From assembly GCA_044227095.1 (NCBI GenBank), contig JBGAFV010000001.1, forward strand, positions 1,550,001 through 1,614,000: 64,000 nt of DNA, given 5' to 3'. This document shows positions 41,534 through 49,987 of this stretch, piece by piece. Position 1 is the stretch's first letter, and each line of letters begins with the position of its first letter. The notes below the pieces were generated by a model. That model did not search any database. It was not told where the DNA came from and saw nothing but the letters and a program-made list of their open reading frames with translations. This stretch comes from JACMLD01 sp044227095. GTDB lineage: Bacteria > Bacteroidota > Bacteroidia > Chitinophagales > Chitinophagaceae. The translations under genes were made by a program, and so were the position numbers.

Positions 41534-43774
41534 TTATCTTAAGCTATCTCTTTTCAATAAAGATGAGAATGCCGCGAAACCTTTTGTGTTATCATCATTT
41601 TCCAATGCTTCAATAATATTTATTTTTTCTCTTTGGGTGAGATGAAAATTAAGTGCAGCTTTTGCATCTGCAGTTTTTGCTGCGTACTGAAAAGATATTT
41701 TATAGAGTTTGTTATCCATTAATTGTTGTGTTAGCCCTAGCGTGTTGTCCTGGTTATATTCCTGCATTTTGTACCAGTTGTATTGCAGCAGCAACATGGG
41801 TTTGGTAGCAAGTTCAGAAATGTCCCCAGATTCAAAAGGATCATCCCATCCGCCAGATTTTCTATCGCGTATCTGCAGCATAACAACACCTGCAGTATTT
41901 TCTTTCAGCCAGTCTTTAAAAACTTCTATAAAACGAAGTGATGTCTCCGGTCCGTAATTATCGCGAAGCCCTGCATCCATTACATCTATTACTGGTTTTG
42001 AAGGCAGCCACACATTAGGCAGTACATATGGAAATGTAGCGTTTATGCGCAATGCAGTAAGCAAACGCATGTTCATGGGGTCTTGTTTTGCAAACAACGC
42101 GGCAAAATCAATTTCATCAGGGTCTGGCATTTGCGCCCTTGTTGTATCGTAATGCGGCATCATTAAAAAACTAACCGGTTGTGTGCTGATTATCATTTTC
42201 CTGCCATCTCTTACAATAACTGCATTAAACATCATGAGCGGTGTTTTGGCTTCGTGCTCATCTTTTGCAATATCTTTTAACTGGCGATTTAAAAGATTGC
42301 GTGTGTTTTCGCGAAGCTTTTCTTCAAAAGCATATCCCCGGTCTTTTATGTAATAGTAATCGCCAATTTTAAATTTTTGTGCAGGCGCAGCCATATCCCT
42401 TGCTACAAAGGAAGAGAAAGTTGGATTAAGCAAATCCTTAGAAATATCATCAACATATTTCTTGCTGTAGAGGTATAAATTTTTTCCTTCTGATCTTTCC
42501 CTTGCAAGCTCACGGTAATAAGCGGCACCAAGCATTCCGCCTGAGGCGCCGGTAATTAAAAATGTTTTATCCATTAAAGTGCCGCCGCTTAAACTATCGA
42601 GGCGTTGTAAAATGCTCATAGAAAATGTAGCGCTGCGGGTACCGCCACCACTTACATTAATTATGTATAGGTATGGCTTTGCTTCTTTTTGTTTTTTCTT
42701 CCAGTTTTCCAGTACCTGCAGCATTTGCTGCTTGTCTTTTCCAATGTGTTCGGGTGTACATAATGCGTGCAAGCCTTCCCGGCTGTAATCTGCACGTTCT
42801 ATATTTTTTGAGTAATTAAGTCCGTATGCTTTATTGGTAGGATCGATTACCTCGTATTTATACAATATATTCAGTACAATAATCAGCAAAACAAAAAATG
42901 GTACACTCCAGCTTTGTAGAAAATAAGAGAAGGCACCGGCTACTGCTACAAGTATGGCAAAAAAAAGTGTAATGCTGGCAGCGGCGGGTAATTGAAAAAT
43001 ATGATGATCAAGAAAAAATCCAACTATAATCAAAAATATAAAAGCTATAAAGACCGAAAGCATTGCTGCAAAATTGTGCCGGCTGAAAACTGTATCTATA
43101 AAAGCAGCATTATAGTGGCCTACATCACGTACAGGCCTAACCGTTAGTGGTGTATTAAGGTATGAGGTTACTTTTATTAAACGGCTACCGCCGCTTGTAA
43201 GCGCCACCTGCGGCCGGAATGCTGTTTTAAATTCAGTAGGATCGCTAATGATAGTAACCATTCGCTGCATAATGGTTTTATCTGCACGGAAGAAATATAA
43301 GAATGAAACGGCTATAATCAATATCAGGCCAAAAAGGAAACCGCTGATTAAAACAAATATCTGCCAGTTATTATCCAGCTCACGATATTTATTAAAATAT
43401 AGCGCATGCCCAAAATAGAATAAAAGAAAAAAGAGCGGTATAAGGCTGTTGTTGATGCAATATTTTACAAATGGCTTTGTAGTGGTGGCAAGAAATTTAA
43501 AATGCCGGCAAAATAAAATAAACGTTGTAATATTCCAGCTCATAATAAAGACAGCGGCAGACATACCTACTATTGCAGAACTTATAAAATCTACATTGCC
43601 GAGATATTCTGGAGAAAGGTATAATGAATCTACACCATAAGCTTTCATAAAAACACCACCAACCGCACCAAATAGAATGAGCCAGAAAACAAGCAGTACC
43701 TGGAATTTTTTGAAATGAAGCAATAACAGCTGCACAGGAAAAGAGTAGAATATGGCCCGCACACGTAACTTCAT
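41534..43774 (-). CDS. Patatin-like phospholipase with N-terminal multi-TM region
   Basis: 746 residues from ATG 43774; an ATG 51 bp upstream would add a short hydrophobic extension. The first about 320 residues carry several TM helices (for example LLVFWLILFGAVGGVF, IIVGFFLDHHIFQLP). The C-terminal patatin-like domain has INVSGGGTRSATFSMSILQR and the nucleophile elbow ITGASGGMLGA. The catalytic Asp is in VIDVMDAGLRDNYG. All dyad elements are intact. It would release fatty acids from phospholipids at the membrane. Next to the heme A synthase gene but with no evident link. Confidence 0.83.
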   Translation of the reverse strand: MKLRVRAIFYSFPVQLLLLHFKKFQVLLVFWLILFGAVGGVFMKAYGVDSLYLSPEYLGNVDFISSAIVGMSAAVFIMSWNITTFILFCRHFKFLATTTKPFVKYCINNSLIPLFFLLFYFGHALYFNKYRELDNNWQIFVLISGFLFGLILIIAVSFLYFFRADKTIMQRMVTIISDPTEFKTAFRPQVALTSGGSRLIKVTSYLNTPLTVRPVRDVGHYNAAFIDTVFSRHNFAAMLSVFIAFIFLIIVGFFLDHHIFQLPAAASITLFFAILVAVAGAFSYFLQSWSVPFFVLLIIVLNILYKYEVIDPTNKAYGLNYSKNIERADYSREGLHALCTPEHIGKDKQQMLQVLENWKKKQKEAKPYLYIINVSGGGTRSATFSMSILQRLDSLSGGTLMDKTFLITGASGGMLGAAYYRELARERSEGKNLYLYSKKYVDDISKDLLNPTFSSFVARDMAAPAQKFKIGDYYYIKDRGYAFEEKLRENTRNLLNRQLKDIAKDEHEAKTPLMMFNAVIVRDGRKMIISTQPVSFLMMPHYDTTRAQMPDPDEIDFAALFAKQDPMNMRLLTALRINATFPYVLPNVWLPSKPVIDVMDAGLRDNYGPETSLRFIEVFKDWLKENTAGVVMLQIRDRKSGGWDDPFESGDISELATKPMLLLQYNWYKMQEYNQDNTLGLTQQLMDNKLYKISFQYAAKTADAKAALNFHLTQREKINIIEALENDDNTKGFAAFSSLLKRDSLR

Positions 43775-43860
43775 GGTAAATAATAAAAAAGTAAAGTACA
43801 AAAAAATGACGGTATTTAAAACCAACCAATGATATGTGGCTTTCTGCAGTTGGCTTTAAC

Positions 43861-44922
43861 TTAAATTTTTGTTTTGCCCCTAATGATGTACAACATCCAC
43901 ACCATAGTGAGTAAATACAGCATAGCTACAACCTGGTGAAGCTGCGCCATCCAGTCAAAAACTTTCCAGTGATTAGGAACAATACCCGGGCTGCTTAAAA
44001 CTGTAAATATGCCCAATAGTACCTGTAATAAAATTAAAACAGCAGGCAGCCATCTTGTTTTTTGTAATGCTGAACTAACTGATACGGCCCGCCGCACTTT
44101 AAAAGTCCAAATTACTGTAAACAACAACAAAATGTATGCAAGTCCGCGGTGTATAAAATGAACAGTAATTTTATTTTCTACAAAATTTATTGCAGGTGTA
44201 AATAAATTATCTGGCCAATAGCTACCGTTAATGCTTGGCCATGTTGGTGCAGCGGTAGCAGCTTTATGCCCGGCCATTAGTGCACCATAAATTAATTGAA
44301 AAAATAAAACTGCAAGTATAACCCAGGTATAATTACGAACGGAGTTATTTCTTATAACCTGTTGTTTGGACACAGACAGTGCAAGCGCAAACCACCATGC
44401 ATAACAGATAAGAATAAGCGCAAAAACAAAATGCATGGCCAGCTTTAGTGGTTTTACATAAACCATATCATCTGTTAAACCGCTTTTTACCATTATCCAG
44501 CCAATAGCGCCTTGTATACCACCGAGCAGGAATAAAATCAGCAATGGCTTTATCATAGATGCCTGCAAATATTTTTTTGCCAGCAGGTATACAAAACCAA
44601 TTACAAATACAACTCCAATAAGCCTAGCCCATTCTCGGTGAAACCATTCCCAGAAATAAATGAATTTGTAATTGCTGAGATTAAAATCAGAATTGAGTAA
44701 AAGATACTGAGGTGTTTGTTTGTATTTTTCAAAAGCAGTAATCCAGGCATTTTCGTTTAAAGGGGGCAATGCACCTTCTACTATTTTCCATTCTGTTATT
44801 GAAAGTCCTGAACCTGTAAGGCGAGTAATACCGCCGAGAATTACCTGTATCAACAACATGCCCACGCCAATATATATCCAGGTTGCTACAGCTTTTTGTC
44901 CTTTAGGAAGAGAATTCATCAT
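43861..44922 (-). CDS. ctaA: Heme A synthase (COX15/CtaA)
   Basis: 353 residues from the chosen ATG, eight TM helices. Diagnostic text: GGITRLTGSGLSITEWK near the N-terminus, YFWEWFHREWARLIG with His heme ligand, LAMHFVFALILICY, and the second-half ligands HRGLAYILLL and HQVVAMLYLL. It converts heme O to heme A for cytochrome oxidase. The upstream ATG would add seven residues. The gene faces a repeat island upstream; ctaB is not in the window. Confidence 0.94.
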   Translation of the reverse strand: MMNSLPKGQKAVATWIYIGVGMLLIQVILGGITRLTGSGLSITEWKIVEGALPPLNENAWITAFEKYKQTPQYLLLNSDFNLSNYKFIYFWEWFHREWARLIGVVFVIGFVYLLAKKYLQASMIKPLLILFLLGGIQGAIGWIMVKSGLTDDMVYVKPLKLAMHFVFALILICYAWWFALALSVSKQQVIRNNSVRNYTWVILAVLFFQLIYGALMAGHKAATAAPTWPSINGSYWPDNLFTPAINFVENKITVHFIHRGLAYILLLFTVIWTFKVRRAVSVSSALQKTRWLPAVLILLQVLLGIFTVLSSPGIVPNHWKVFDWMAQLHQVVAMLYLLTMVWMLYIIRGKTKI

Positions 44923-44959
44923 AGCGGGGCAAAGGTATGGCAAGAGCGTAAAGAGAACA

Positions 44960-45214
44960 AGGTTAAAAACTACAAGCTGTTAGACAGCTGAGAAGACGAG
45001 ATTGAATGCCGCACAAAGTTAGCAGCGAAAGCAGGATTAATTTGTAGCACAGTGCTATCAGGAAAAAGACAAATGTGCGCAATAGAGATTGGCCATATTA
45101 TATTTTACTAGCAGATTAAAGTAAGTTGCTAACTAAGGGTTAGCAGAGATAAAAAGAAACATATGCAGCCAAAATCCGCAGCAAGGAGCTAACAGCTAAT
45201 AATTAGCGGCTGTT
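44960..45214. repeat. Word-repeat island between DsrE-like gene and ctaA
   Basis: AACTACAAGCTGTTAGACAG at 44968-44987, GTTGCTAACTAAGGGTTAGC (45123-45142), and GAGCTAACAGCTAATAATTA at 45186-45205. These are the same GCTAATA-type words as in the other islands. No gene. Confidence 0.75.
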
Positions 45215-45634
45215 CTAATGTCCGGCTTTTATATAACTCCATCCGTCTTCTTCTTTTGTAACTACTTCCATAACACCGTTTGGTACTACTGTAGCCACAG
45301 GAACCAGTTGACTTACTTCAATATTATTTTTCTTCATTGAATTATTGCAGGCTGCAAAAACAACATTGTACTTTGTTTTTAAATCTTGCATGGCAGCAGC
45401 AACAACCGTTTTACTGCTTACCAGCATAAAAATAGCAGGGCCATGGCAAACTACTTCTACCTGTGGTGTACCGGGAACATCTTTCATTACATTATTAATC
45501 TGCCTTAGCATAGTAATGTGATCTGATGTATCGGCACTGGTAATTTCAAAAACTATTTTATGGCTTTTCTTTTGTGCTGTTGCAGACAATATAAAACAGC
45601 AGGCAAATACCAGCAATACGGTTAGTTTTTTCAT
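45215..45634 (-). CDS. Exported DsrE/DsrF-like family protein
   Basis: 139 residues with a Sec signal (MKKLTVLLVFACCFILSATA). The mature part has the DsrE beta-alpha pattern: KIVFEITSADTSDHITMLRQ, QVEVVCHGPAIFMLVSS and NVVFAACNNSMKK. The Cys in F-A-A-C-N-N lies where DsrE proteins carry the sulfur-accepting Cys. An exported DsrE next to a diheme cytochrome and sulfur transporters suggests a role in periplasmic sulfur transfer. Last gene of the sulfur cluster, 84 bp after the cytochrome gene. Confidence 0.82.
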   Translation of the reverse strand: MKKLTVLLVFACCFILSATAQKKSHKIVFEITSADTSDHITMLRQINNVMKDVPGTPQVEVVCHGPAIFMLVSSKTVVAAAMQDLKTKYNVVFAACNNSMKKNNIEVSQLVPVATVVPNGVMEVVTKEEDGWSYIKAGH

Positions 45635-45718
45635 GTATGTTTTTTTAACAGTTATAAAAGTATGTCTGTAAAATTAAGCTGATTTAAAACATGTTTTACA
45701 GCAAAATGTATTCCTGCA

Positions 45719-46711
45719 TTATTTAGCCGCAGGCCTGGCTGCTTTTTTAATAGCGTCAAACGGGCCGTATTTATGCTGCAATTCAGAAAATCCATCTTTG
45801 TATGGGCCAAATGGATAATCAAAAGCTTTTTTTGAAATATCCGGCCAGTCGTGTGCAAATTTCTTTACCGGTCTTGGTTGAGAATTAATAAAAGCTGCAA
45901 CATCCCATGCTTCTTCATCCGTCAATTGCGGGTTTTCGTGCGAAGCAATTTCAAAAGGCATATTCTCTTTTACGTAAGCCGCCAGTTTTGAAATTCGGTA
46001 TAAGCCAGCGCCAATATTATAACTATGCGGCCCCCAAAGCGGCGGATAGGTATAAGCGGTGTTATCTACATTCGGTTGCCCTTCTCCGTTAGCTCCGTGA
46101 CAGCGACTGCACTGAACGGCAAAAACTGTTTTTCCTTTTTCAGGGTCGGCTGCACGATTGATAAACGACAACTCCCCCACGCCTGCGCCTACAGGTTTTG
46201 TACCTTTTGGCACGTCTTTGCCCAACCATTTCATATACGCAACCATTGCCCTCATTTCCCTGCCAGTGCTGTCAATTGTTTTTCCATTAAGGCTTCGCTG
46301 CATGCAATCATTTATCCTGAATTCGATAGATTCGGTTATACCACTTCTTGGCTTGAACACTGGATAGGTAGATGCAACCGCCGATAAACAATTGCCAAAT
46401 GGTTTTGCGCCTGCTTCAATATGACAGTTCTGGCAATTCATACCATTGGTAATAGCCGCTACTTTTCCTTTCGGCCCAAGATAAACTGCAGTGTTAGCGA
46501 TAAGATCTTTTCCGTAACGGATTAAGCCCGACAAAGAATCATTACCCAATAAATCAATATCAGGTGCTTTCCAATATGTATTTACTGTAGGTTGTGAAAT
46601 GGCGACAGTATTTTTTTCTGCTGGTTTTGAAACAGGCATTTCATTAATAACAGCAATAAGTGCTGCTATTATTATAACAAGAGGAAGCCAATGGTCCCGT
46701 AAAAATTTCAC
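45719..46711 (-). CDS. Diheme cytochrome c, thiosulfate dehydrogenase (TsdA)-like
   Basis: 330 residues with an N-terminal signal anchor. Two heme motifs: NCQNCH in the first half and CSRCH in the second. After the first heme, CHIEAGAKPFGN, the Arg-Ile-Asn-Asp-Cys-Met-x-R-S-x-N-G block and YMKWLGKDVPKGT are typical of TsdA/SoxA-type cytochromes. Two extra Cys (FGNC and INDC) are candidates for the Cys ligand of heme 1. Met in ENMPFE is a candidate heme 2 ligand. It probably oxidises thiosulfate to tetrathionate, or the reverse. 16 bp after the YeeE/YedE pair. Confidence 0.85.
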   Translation of the reverse strand: MKFLRDHWLPLVIIIAALIAVINEMPVSKPAEKNTVAISQPTVNTYWKAPDIDLLGNDSLSGLIRYGKDLIANTAVYLGPKGKVAAITNGMNCQNCHIEAGAKPFGNCLSAVASTYPVFKPRSGITESIEFRINDCMQRSLNGKTIDSTGREMRAMVAYMKWLGKDVPKGTKPVGAGVGELSFINRAADPEKGKTVFAVQCSRCHGANGEGQPNVDNTAYTYPPLWGPHSYNIGAGLYRISKLAAYVKENMPFEIASHENPQLTDEEAWDVAAFINSQPRPVKKFAHDWPDISKKAFDYPFGPYKDGFSELQHKYGPFDAIKKAARPAAK

Positions 46712-46727
46712 GTTGATGATTTAAATG

Positions 46728-47258
46728 TTAATGCGGAATTTTTTCGCGTACATATCCATATACCCATGTGCCTGCAATTGCACTCAATAAAGTTATTGAA
46801 ATTACAGAAGCGCCACTTCCAATTTGCGCAAACAACGGACCGGGGCATGCCCCTGTAAGTGCCCAGCCAAAACCAAACATGAGGCCACCATAAATTTGTC
46901 CTTTACTGAATTTCTTGGGCAGCAAAACAATGTTTTCGCCATGTATTGTTTTTATGTTGAATTTTTTAATGAGCCATACCGATATTATTCCCACAAAAAC
47001 GGCAGAGCCAATAACGCCATACATGTGAAAGCTTTGCAAGCGAAACATTTCTTGTATACGGAACCATGAAATGACTTCGGACTTAACTAATAATATACCA
47101 AACCAAATACCTGCAGCCGCATATTTAAAATTATACCACCACGGATGAATTAGTTCTGATTCATTAATGCTGGCTTCATCCAAAGAGCGGACTTCAAAAT
47201 CTGTATTGTGCTGAAGCTTTTGTAGTGATTTGCTTTTTATAATTTCTTCTGAAGGCAT
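46728..47258 (-). CDS. YeeE/YedE family transporter half (DUF6691-like)
   Basis: 176 residues, four or five TM helices. GQIYGGLMFGFGWALTGACPGPLFAQIGSG holds the GACPGP motif with the Cys that carries sulfur in YeeE-type thiosulfate uptake. The N-terminus is a longer soluble segment (KSKSLQKLQHNTDFEVRSLD) than in most members. It begins 9 bp after the other half; in Bacteroidota the two halves typically occur as a pair. Confidence 0.88.
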   Translation of the reverse strand: MPSEEIIKSKSLQKLQHNTDFEVRSLDEASINESELIHPWWYNFKYAAAGIWFGILLVKSEVISWFRIQEMFRLQSFHMYGVIGSAVFVGIISVWLIKKFNIKTIHGENIVLLPKKFSKGQIYGGLMFGFGWALTGACPGPLFAQIGSGASVISITLLSAIAGTWVYGYVREKIPH

Positions 47259-47267
47259 AAATGGATT

Positions 47268-47837
47268 TTACATTTGCAGAATAAAATTCAAAATAAGATT
47301 GGTCATTATAAAACCTCCGGCCATAAAACAGCAGGTAGCAACAAGCGATGGCCATTGCAGGTTTGATAAACCCATAATAGAATGCCCCGAAGTACAACCG
47401 CCTGCATACCTTGTTCCAAAACCTACAAGGAAGCCGCCGGCTATCATTAATATTATTCCTCTTATTGTTAACAGTGCATGCCAGTTAAACAAGTCTGTTG
47501 GTACTAATCCGGAATAATTATTAACCCCGTATACCTGCAATGTGGTTACCAATTTTGGATTGATAGTTATTGCATCATGATTACTTAATAATGAAACTGC
47601 AATAAAAGCACCTGCAATAATGCCTGCTGCAAAAAATAAATTCCAGGTTTCTTTTTTCCAGTTATAAGTAAAGAACGGAATACCTGCAGGGAAACATGCA
47701 GCACAAACATGCCGCAGCGAAGATGAAATGCCAAATGTTTTATTGCCAAGAATAAGCAATAGCGGAACCGTTAGTCCTATTAAAGGGCCAGCAATATACC
47801 AGGGCCAGGGTTGTTTCATCAATTCAATAAAATGCAT
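47268..47837 (-). CDS. YeeE/YedE family transporter half
   Basis: 189 residues, four to five TM helices. GGFLVGFGTRYAGGCTSGHS carries the GCTSGH motif (Cys and His), the counterpart of GACPGP in the partner. A second Cys-rich loop RHVCAACFPAGIPFF lies in the first third. Together the two halves make the six-to-ten-TM YeeE-like transporter thought to move thiosulfate or sulfide-level sulfur across the membrane. Confidence 0.9.
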   Translation of the reverse strand: MHFIELMKQPWPWYIAGPLIGLTVPLLLILGNKTFGISSSLRHVCAACFPAGIPFFTYNWKKETWNLFFAAGIIAGAFIAVSLLSNHDAITINPKLVTTLQVYGVNNYSGLVPTDLFNWHALLTIRGIILMIAGGFLVGFGTRYAGGCTSGHSIMGLSNLQWPSLVATCCFMAGGFIMTNLILNFILQM

Positions 47838-47869
47838 AAGCGAATAAAAGGGATAAAAAATTTATAGTG

Positions 47870-48169
47870 TTAGCCTATAAGTGGTTGCAACACTTCCTGT
47901 AATTTTTTTGCAGGTACAACACCGGATTGCCGCCATTTTACTTCACCGTTTTTAAAAACGATTAAAGTAGGCACGCCCTGTACATGGTACGCACTAGCAG
48001 CTTGTGGGTTTTTGTCAACATCAATCTTTATAATTGTTATTGCATCGCCCATATTTTTTTTCAGTTCTTGTAAAACAGGCGGCATCATTTTGCAAGGTCC
48101 GCACCATTCTGCAAAAAAATCAACCAGAACTGGCTTTCCGGATGTTATAACGTCTTTAAAACTACTCAT
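47870..48169 (-). CDS. trxA: Thioredoxin
   Basis: 99 residues from ATG 48169. The active site FFAEWCGPCKMM is intact and GVPTLIVFKNGE gives the cis-Pro. A much longer upstream frame is open but has no thioredoxin features and overlaps the next gene. Cytoplasmic. It sits inside the sulfur cluster and may reduce thiol-bound sulfur delivered by the transporters. Confidence 0.93.
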   Translation of the reverse strand: MSSFKDVITSGKPVLVDFFAEWCGPCKMMPPVLQELKKNMGDAITIIKIDVDKNPQAASAYHVQGVPTLIVFKNGEVKWRQSGVVPAKKLQEVLQPLIG

Positions 48170-48255
48170 AACATTTTGTTTTATTAATGTAATTAAGGAT
48201 AAACAAAACTTCCTGAAAAAGTGTTCAATATTAATACCAAACCTTATTATAATTG

Positions 48256-49059
48256 TTAACCGGTAATCTCTTTTACAAGTATATAAATGCTCATTACAAA
48301 TACAAACCAGCCAAACCATTTCTTTAATGCATCGCCATTCATAAGTGCTGCTATTTTGCTGCCCACAAAAACACCTGTTACAGCAAGAGCGGTAAATGAC
48401 AATAATAAAGACCAGTCTAAATAAAAATGCCCAATACTAAAAACAAAACCAAAGCCAGCATTAATAGCAATAATAAGCAATGAAGTTCCTACTGCTGTTT
48501 TCATAGGCAGTTTAATAAGCAATACAAGTGCTGGTATAATAAGAAACCCGCCACCGGCGCCAAGCAAACCGGTTATCAATCCTATTAAAAGGCCAGGTAT
48601 TAGCAGTGGAAGAACTTTTTCGCTGCGTTGATTTGTATTAACAGTTAGTGCATCATCTTTATCATGATTGCGTATCATAAGAATGGCTGCTGCCAGCATC
48701 AGCACTGCAAAAAGCATCATCAGAAAATTTCCTTTCTTAACCGGAAAATTTGTTGTTGCAAATAATACTTCAGGAATATGCGGCAGAATAAAATGACGTG
48801 CAATGAAAACAGTTAAGATAGACGGAATGCCAAACAATGAAACTGATCTGAAATCTACCAGTTTGTTCATATAGGCTTTAGTGCCGCCCACTAAACTTGT
48901 AGTACCAACTATAAATAAAGAATAGGTTGTAGCCAGCACCGGGTCCACACCCATCATGTAAACAAGTACGGGCACGGTAATAATAGAACCGCCGCCGCCA
49001 ATCAGTCCTAATAAAATACCAATTAATACAGCAACAAAATAGCCTGCAAAGTGCATCAT
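48256..49059 (-). CDS. TauE/SafE family anion exporter
   Basis: 267 residues, about eight TM helices. Two TauE repeats: GLIGGGGSIITVPVLVYMMG near the N-terminus and GLLGAGGGFLIIPALVLLIK in the second half, both with conserved Gly-rich and Pro motifs. Family members export sulfite or sulfoacetate. First gene of the sulfur cluster; it begins 118 bp from the divergent rnhB start. A second Met directly follows the first, so the true start may be 49056. Confidence 0.9.
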   Translation of the reverse strand: MMHFAGYFVAVLIGILLGLIGGGGSIITVPVLVYMMGVDPVLATTYSLFIVGTTSLVGGTKAYMNKLVDFRSVSLFGIPSILTVFIARHFILPHIPEVLFATTNFPVKKGNFLMMLFAVLMLAAAILMIRNHDKDDALTVNTNQRSEKVLPLLIPGLLIGLITGLLGAGGGFLIIPALVLLIKLPMKTAVGTSLLIIAINAGFGFVFSIGHFYLDWSLLLSFTALAVTGVFVGSKIAALMNGDALKKWFGWFVFVMSIYILVKEITG

Positions 49060-49177
49060 GCAAACAAAGATTGAGAAATAAAACGAATAAATAAGCTCTT
49101 CCGGTCATTTTCAGCGGGGGATAAAAATTTGTTTCGCAAACATCGTCTTGTATTATTTTCGGGTAAATAATAGCTGG

Positions 49178-49786
49178 ATGCTAAAAAGTTTTTACCAGGA
49201 GGTGTTAATAGAAGCAGGCTGCGATGAAGCAGGCAGAGGTTGCTATGCCGGGCCCGTATTTGCCGCTGCAGTTATTTTGCCAAAAGATTTTTTTCATCCG
49301 TTGTTAAACGATTCCAAACAGCTTAGTGCAGAAGAAAGGTATGAACTACGTCCTGTAATTGAACAAAATGCTATTGATTATGCCGTAGCTATTGTTGATG
49401 AAGCAGAGATTGATACACTTAATATCTTATGGGCCTCTGTAAAAGCCATGCACATTGCAATAGACAAGCTGGAAAAAGAAAGACCGGGTTTATTATTGAT
49501 TGATGGAAACAGGTTTAAAAAATATAAAACAATTCCGCATGAGTGCGTTGTTAAGGGCGATGGTATTTATGCCTCTATAGCCGCAGCCAGCATACTGGCA
49601 AAAACTTACCGCGATGATTATATGATAAAGCTGCACGAATCATTTCCCCAGTACGGTTGGAACAAGAACAAAGGATACGGTACACTCGTTCATCGCAGGG
49701 CAATTGACGAACATGGCATTTGCATCCACCACCGTAAAAGCTTCAATATTTTTGCAAAACAATCTACAGAAGAGGTTTCAGAATAG
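49178..49786 (+). CDS. rnhB: Ribonuclease HII
   Basis: 202 residues from ATG 49178 (an ATG 30 bp upstream would add ten odd residues). Catalytic motif EAGCDEAGRGCYAGPVFAAA gives Asp-Glu, followed by LNDSKQLSAEERYEL, IDGNRFKKYK and the GDGIYASIAAASILAKTYRD motif with the further acidic residue. It removes RNA primers and misincorporated ribonucleotides. Full length. Confidence 0.95.
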   Translation: MLKSFYQEVLIEAGCDEAGRGCYAGPVFAAAVILPKDFFHPLLNDSKQLSAEERYELRPVIEQNAIDYAVAIVDEAEIDTLNILWASVKAMHIAIDKLEKERPGLLLIDGNRFKKYKTIPHECVVKGDGIYASIAAASILAKTYRDDYMIKLHESFPQYGWNKNKGYGTLVHRRAIDEHGICIHHRKSFNIFAKQSTEEVSE

Positions 49787-49987
49787 ATTTTCTCAATGGT
49801 AAAATAACGATAAGCAACAGGAAAATACGGTAGCAAACAACGCTGTTTTATTAAATGCTATTAAATACCCTGCTTAAAGTAAAAAATAATGGCAATTCCA
49901 TGTTTTTACTGGCATCCGGTATACACAAACTGCCGTAATTACCGTTAATAAGCTGGCCAGGTAACTGCCCCGGCTTTTATAAAACCC

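Noticed and set aside
47870..48319. Long form of the thioredoxin (149 residues)
   Set aside because: The added N-terminal 50 residues have no thioredoxin features, overlap the TauE gene and contain an odd Cys/Tyr composition; the internal ATG is normal.
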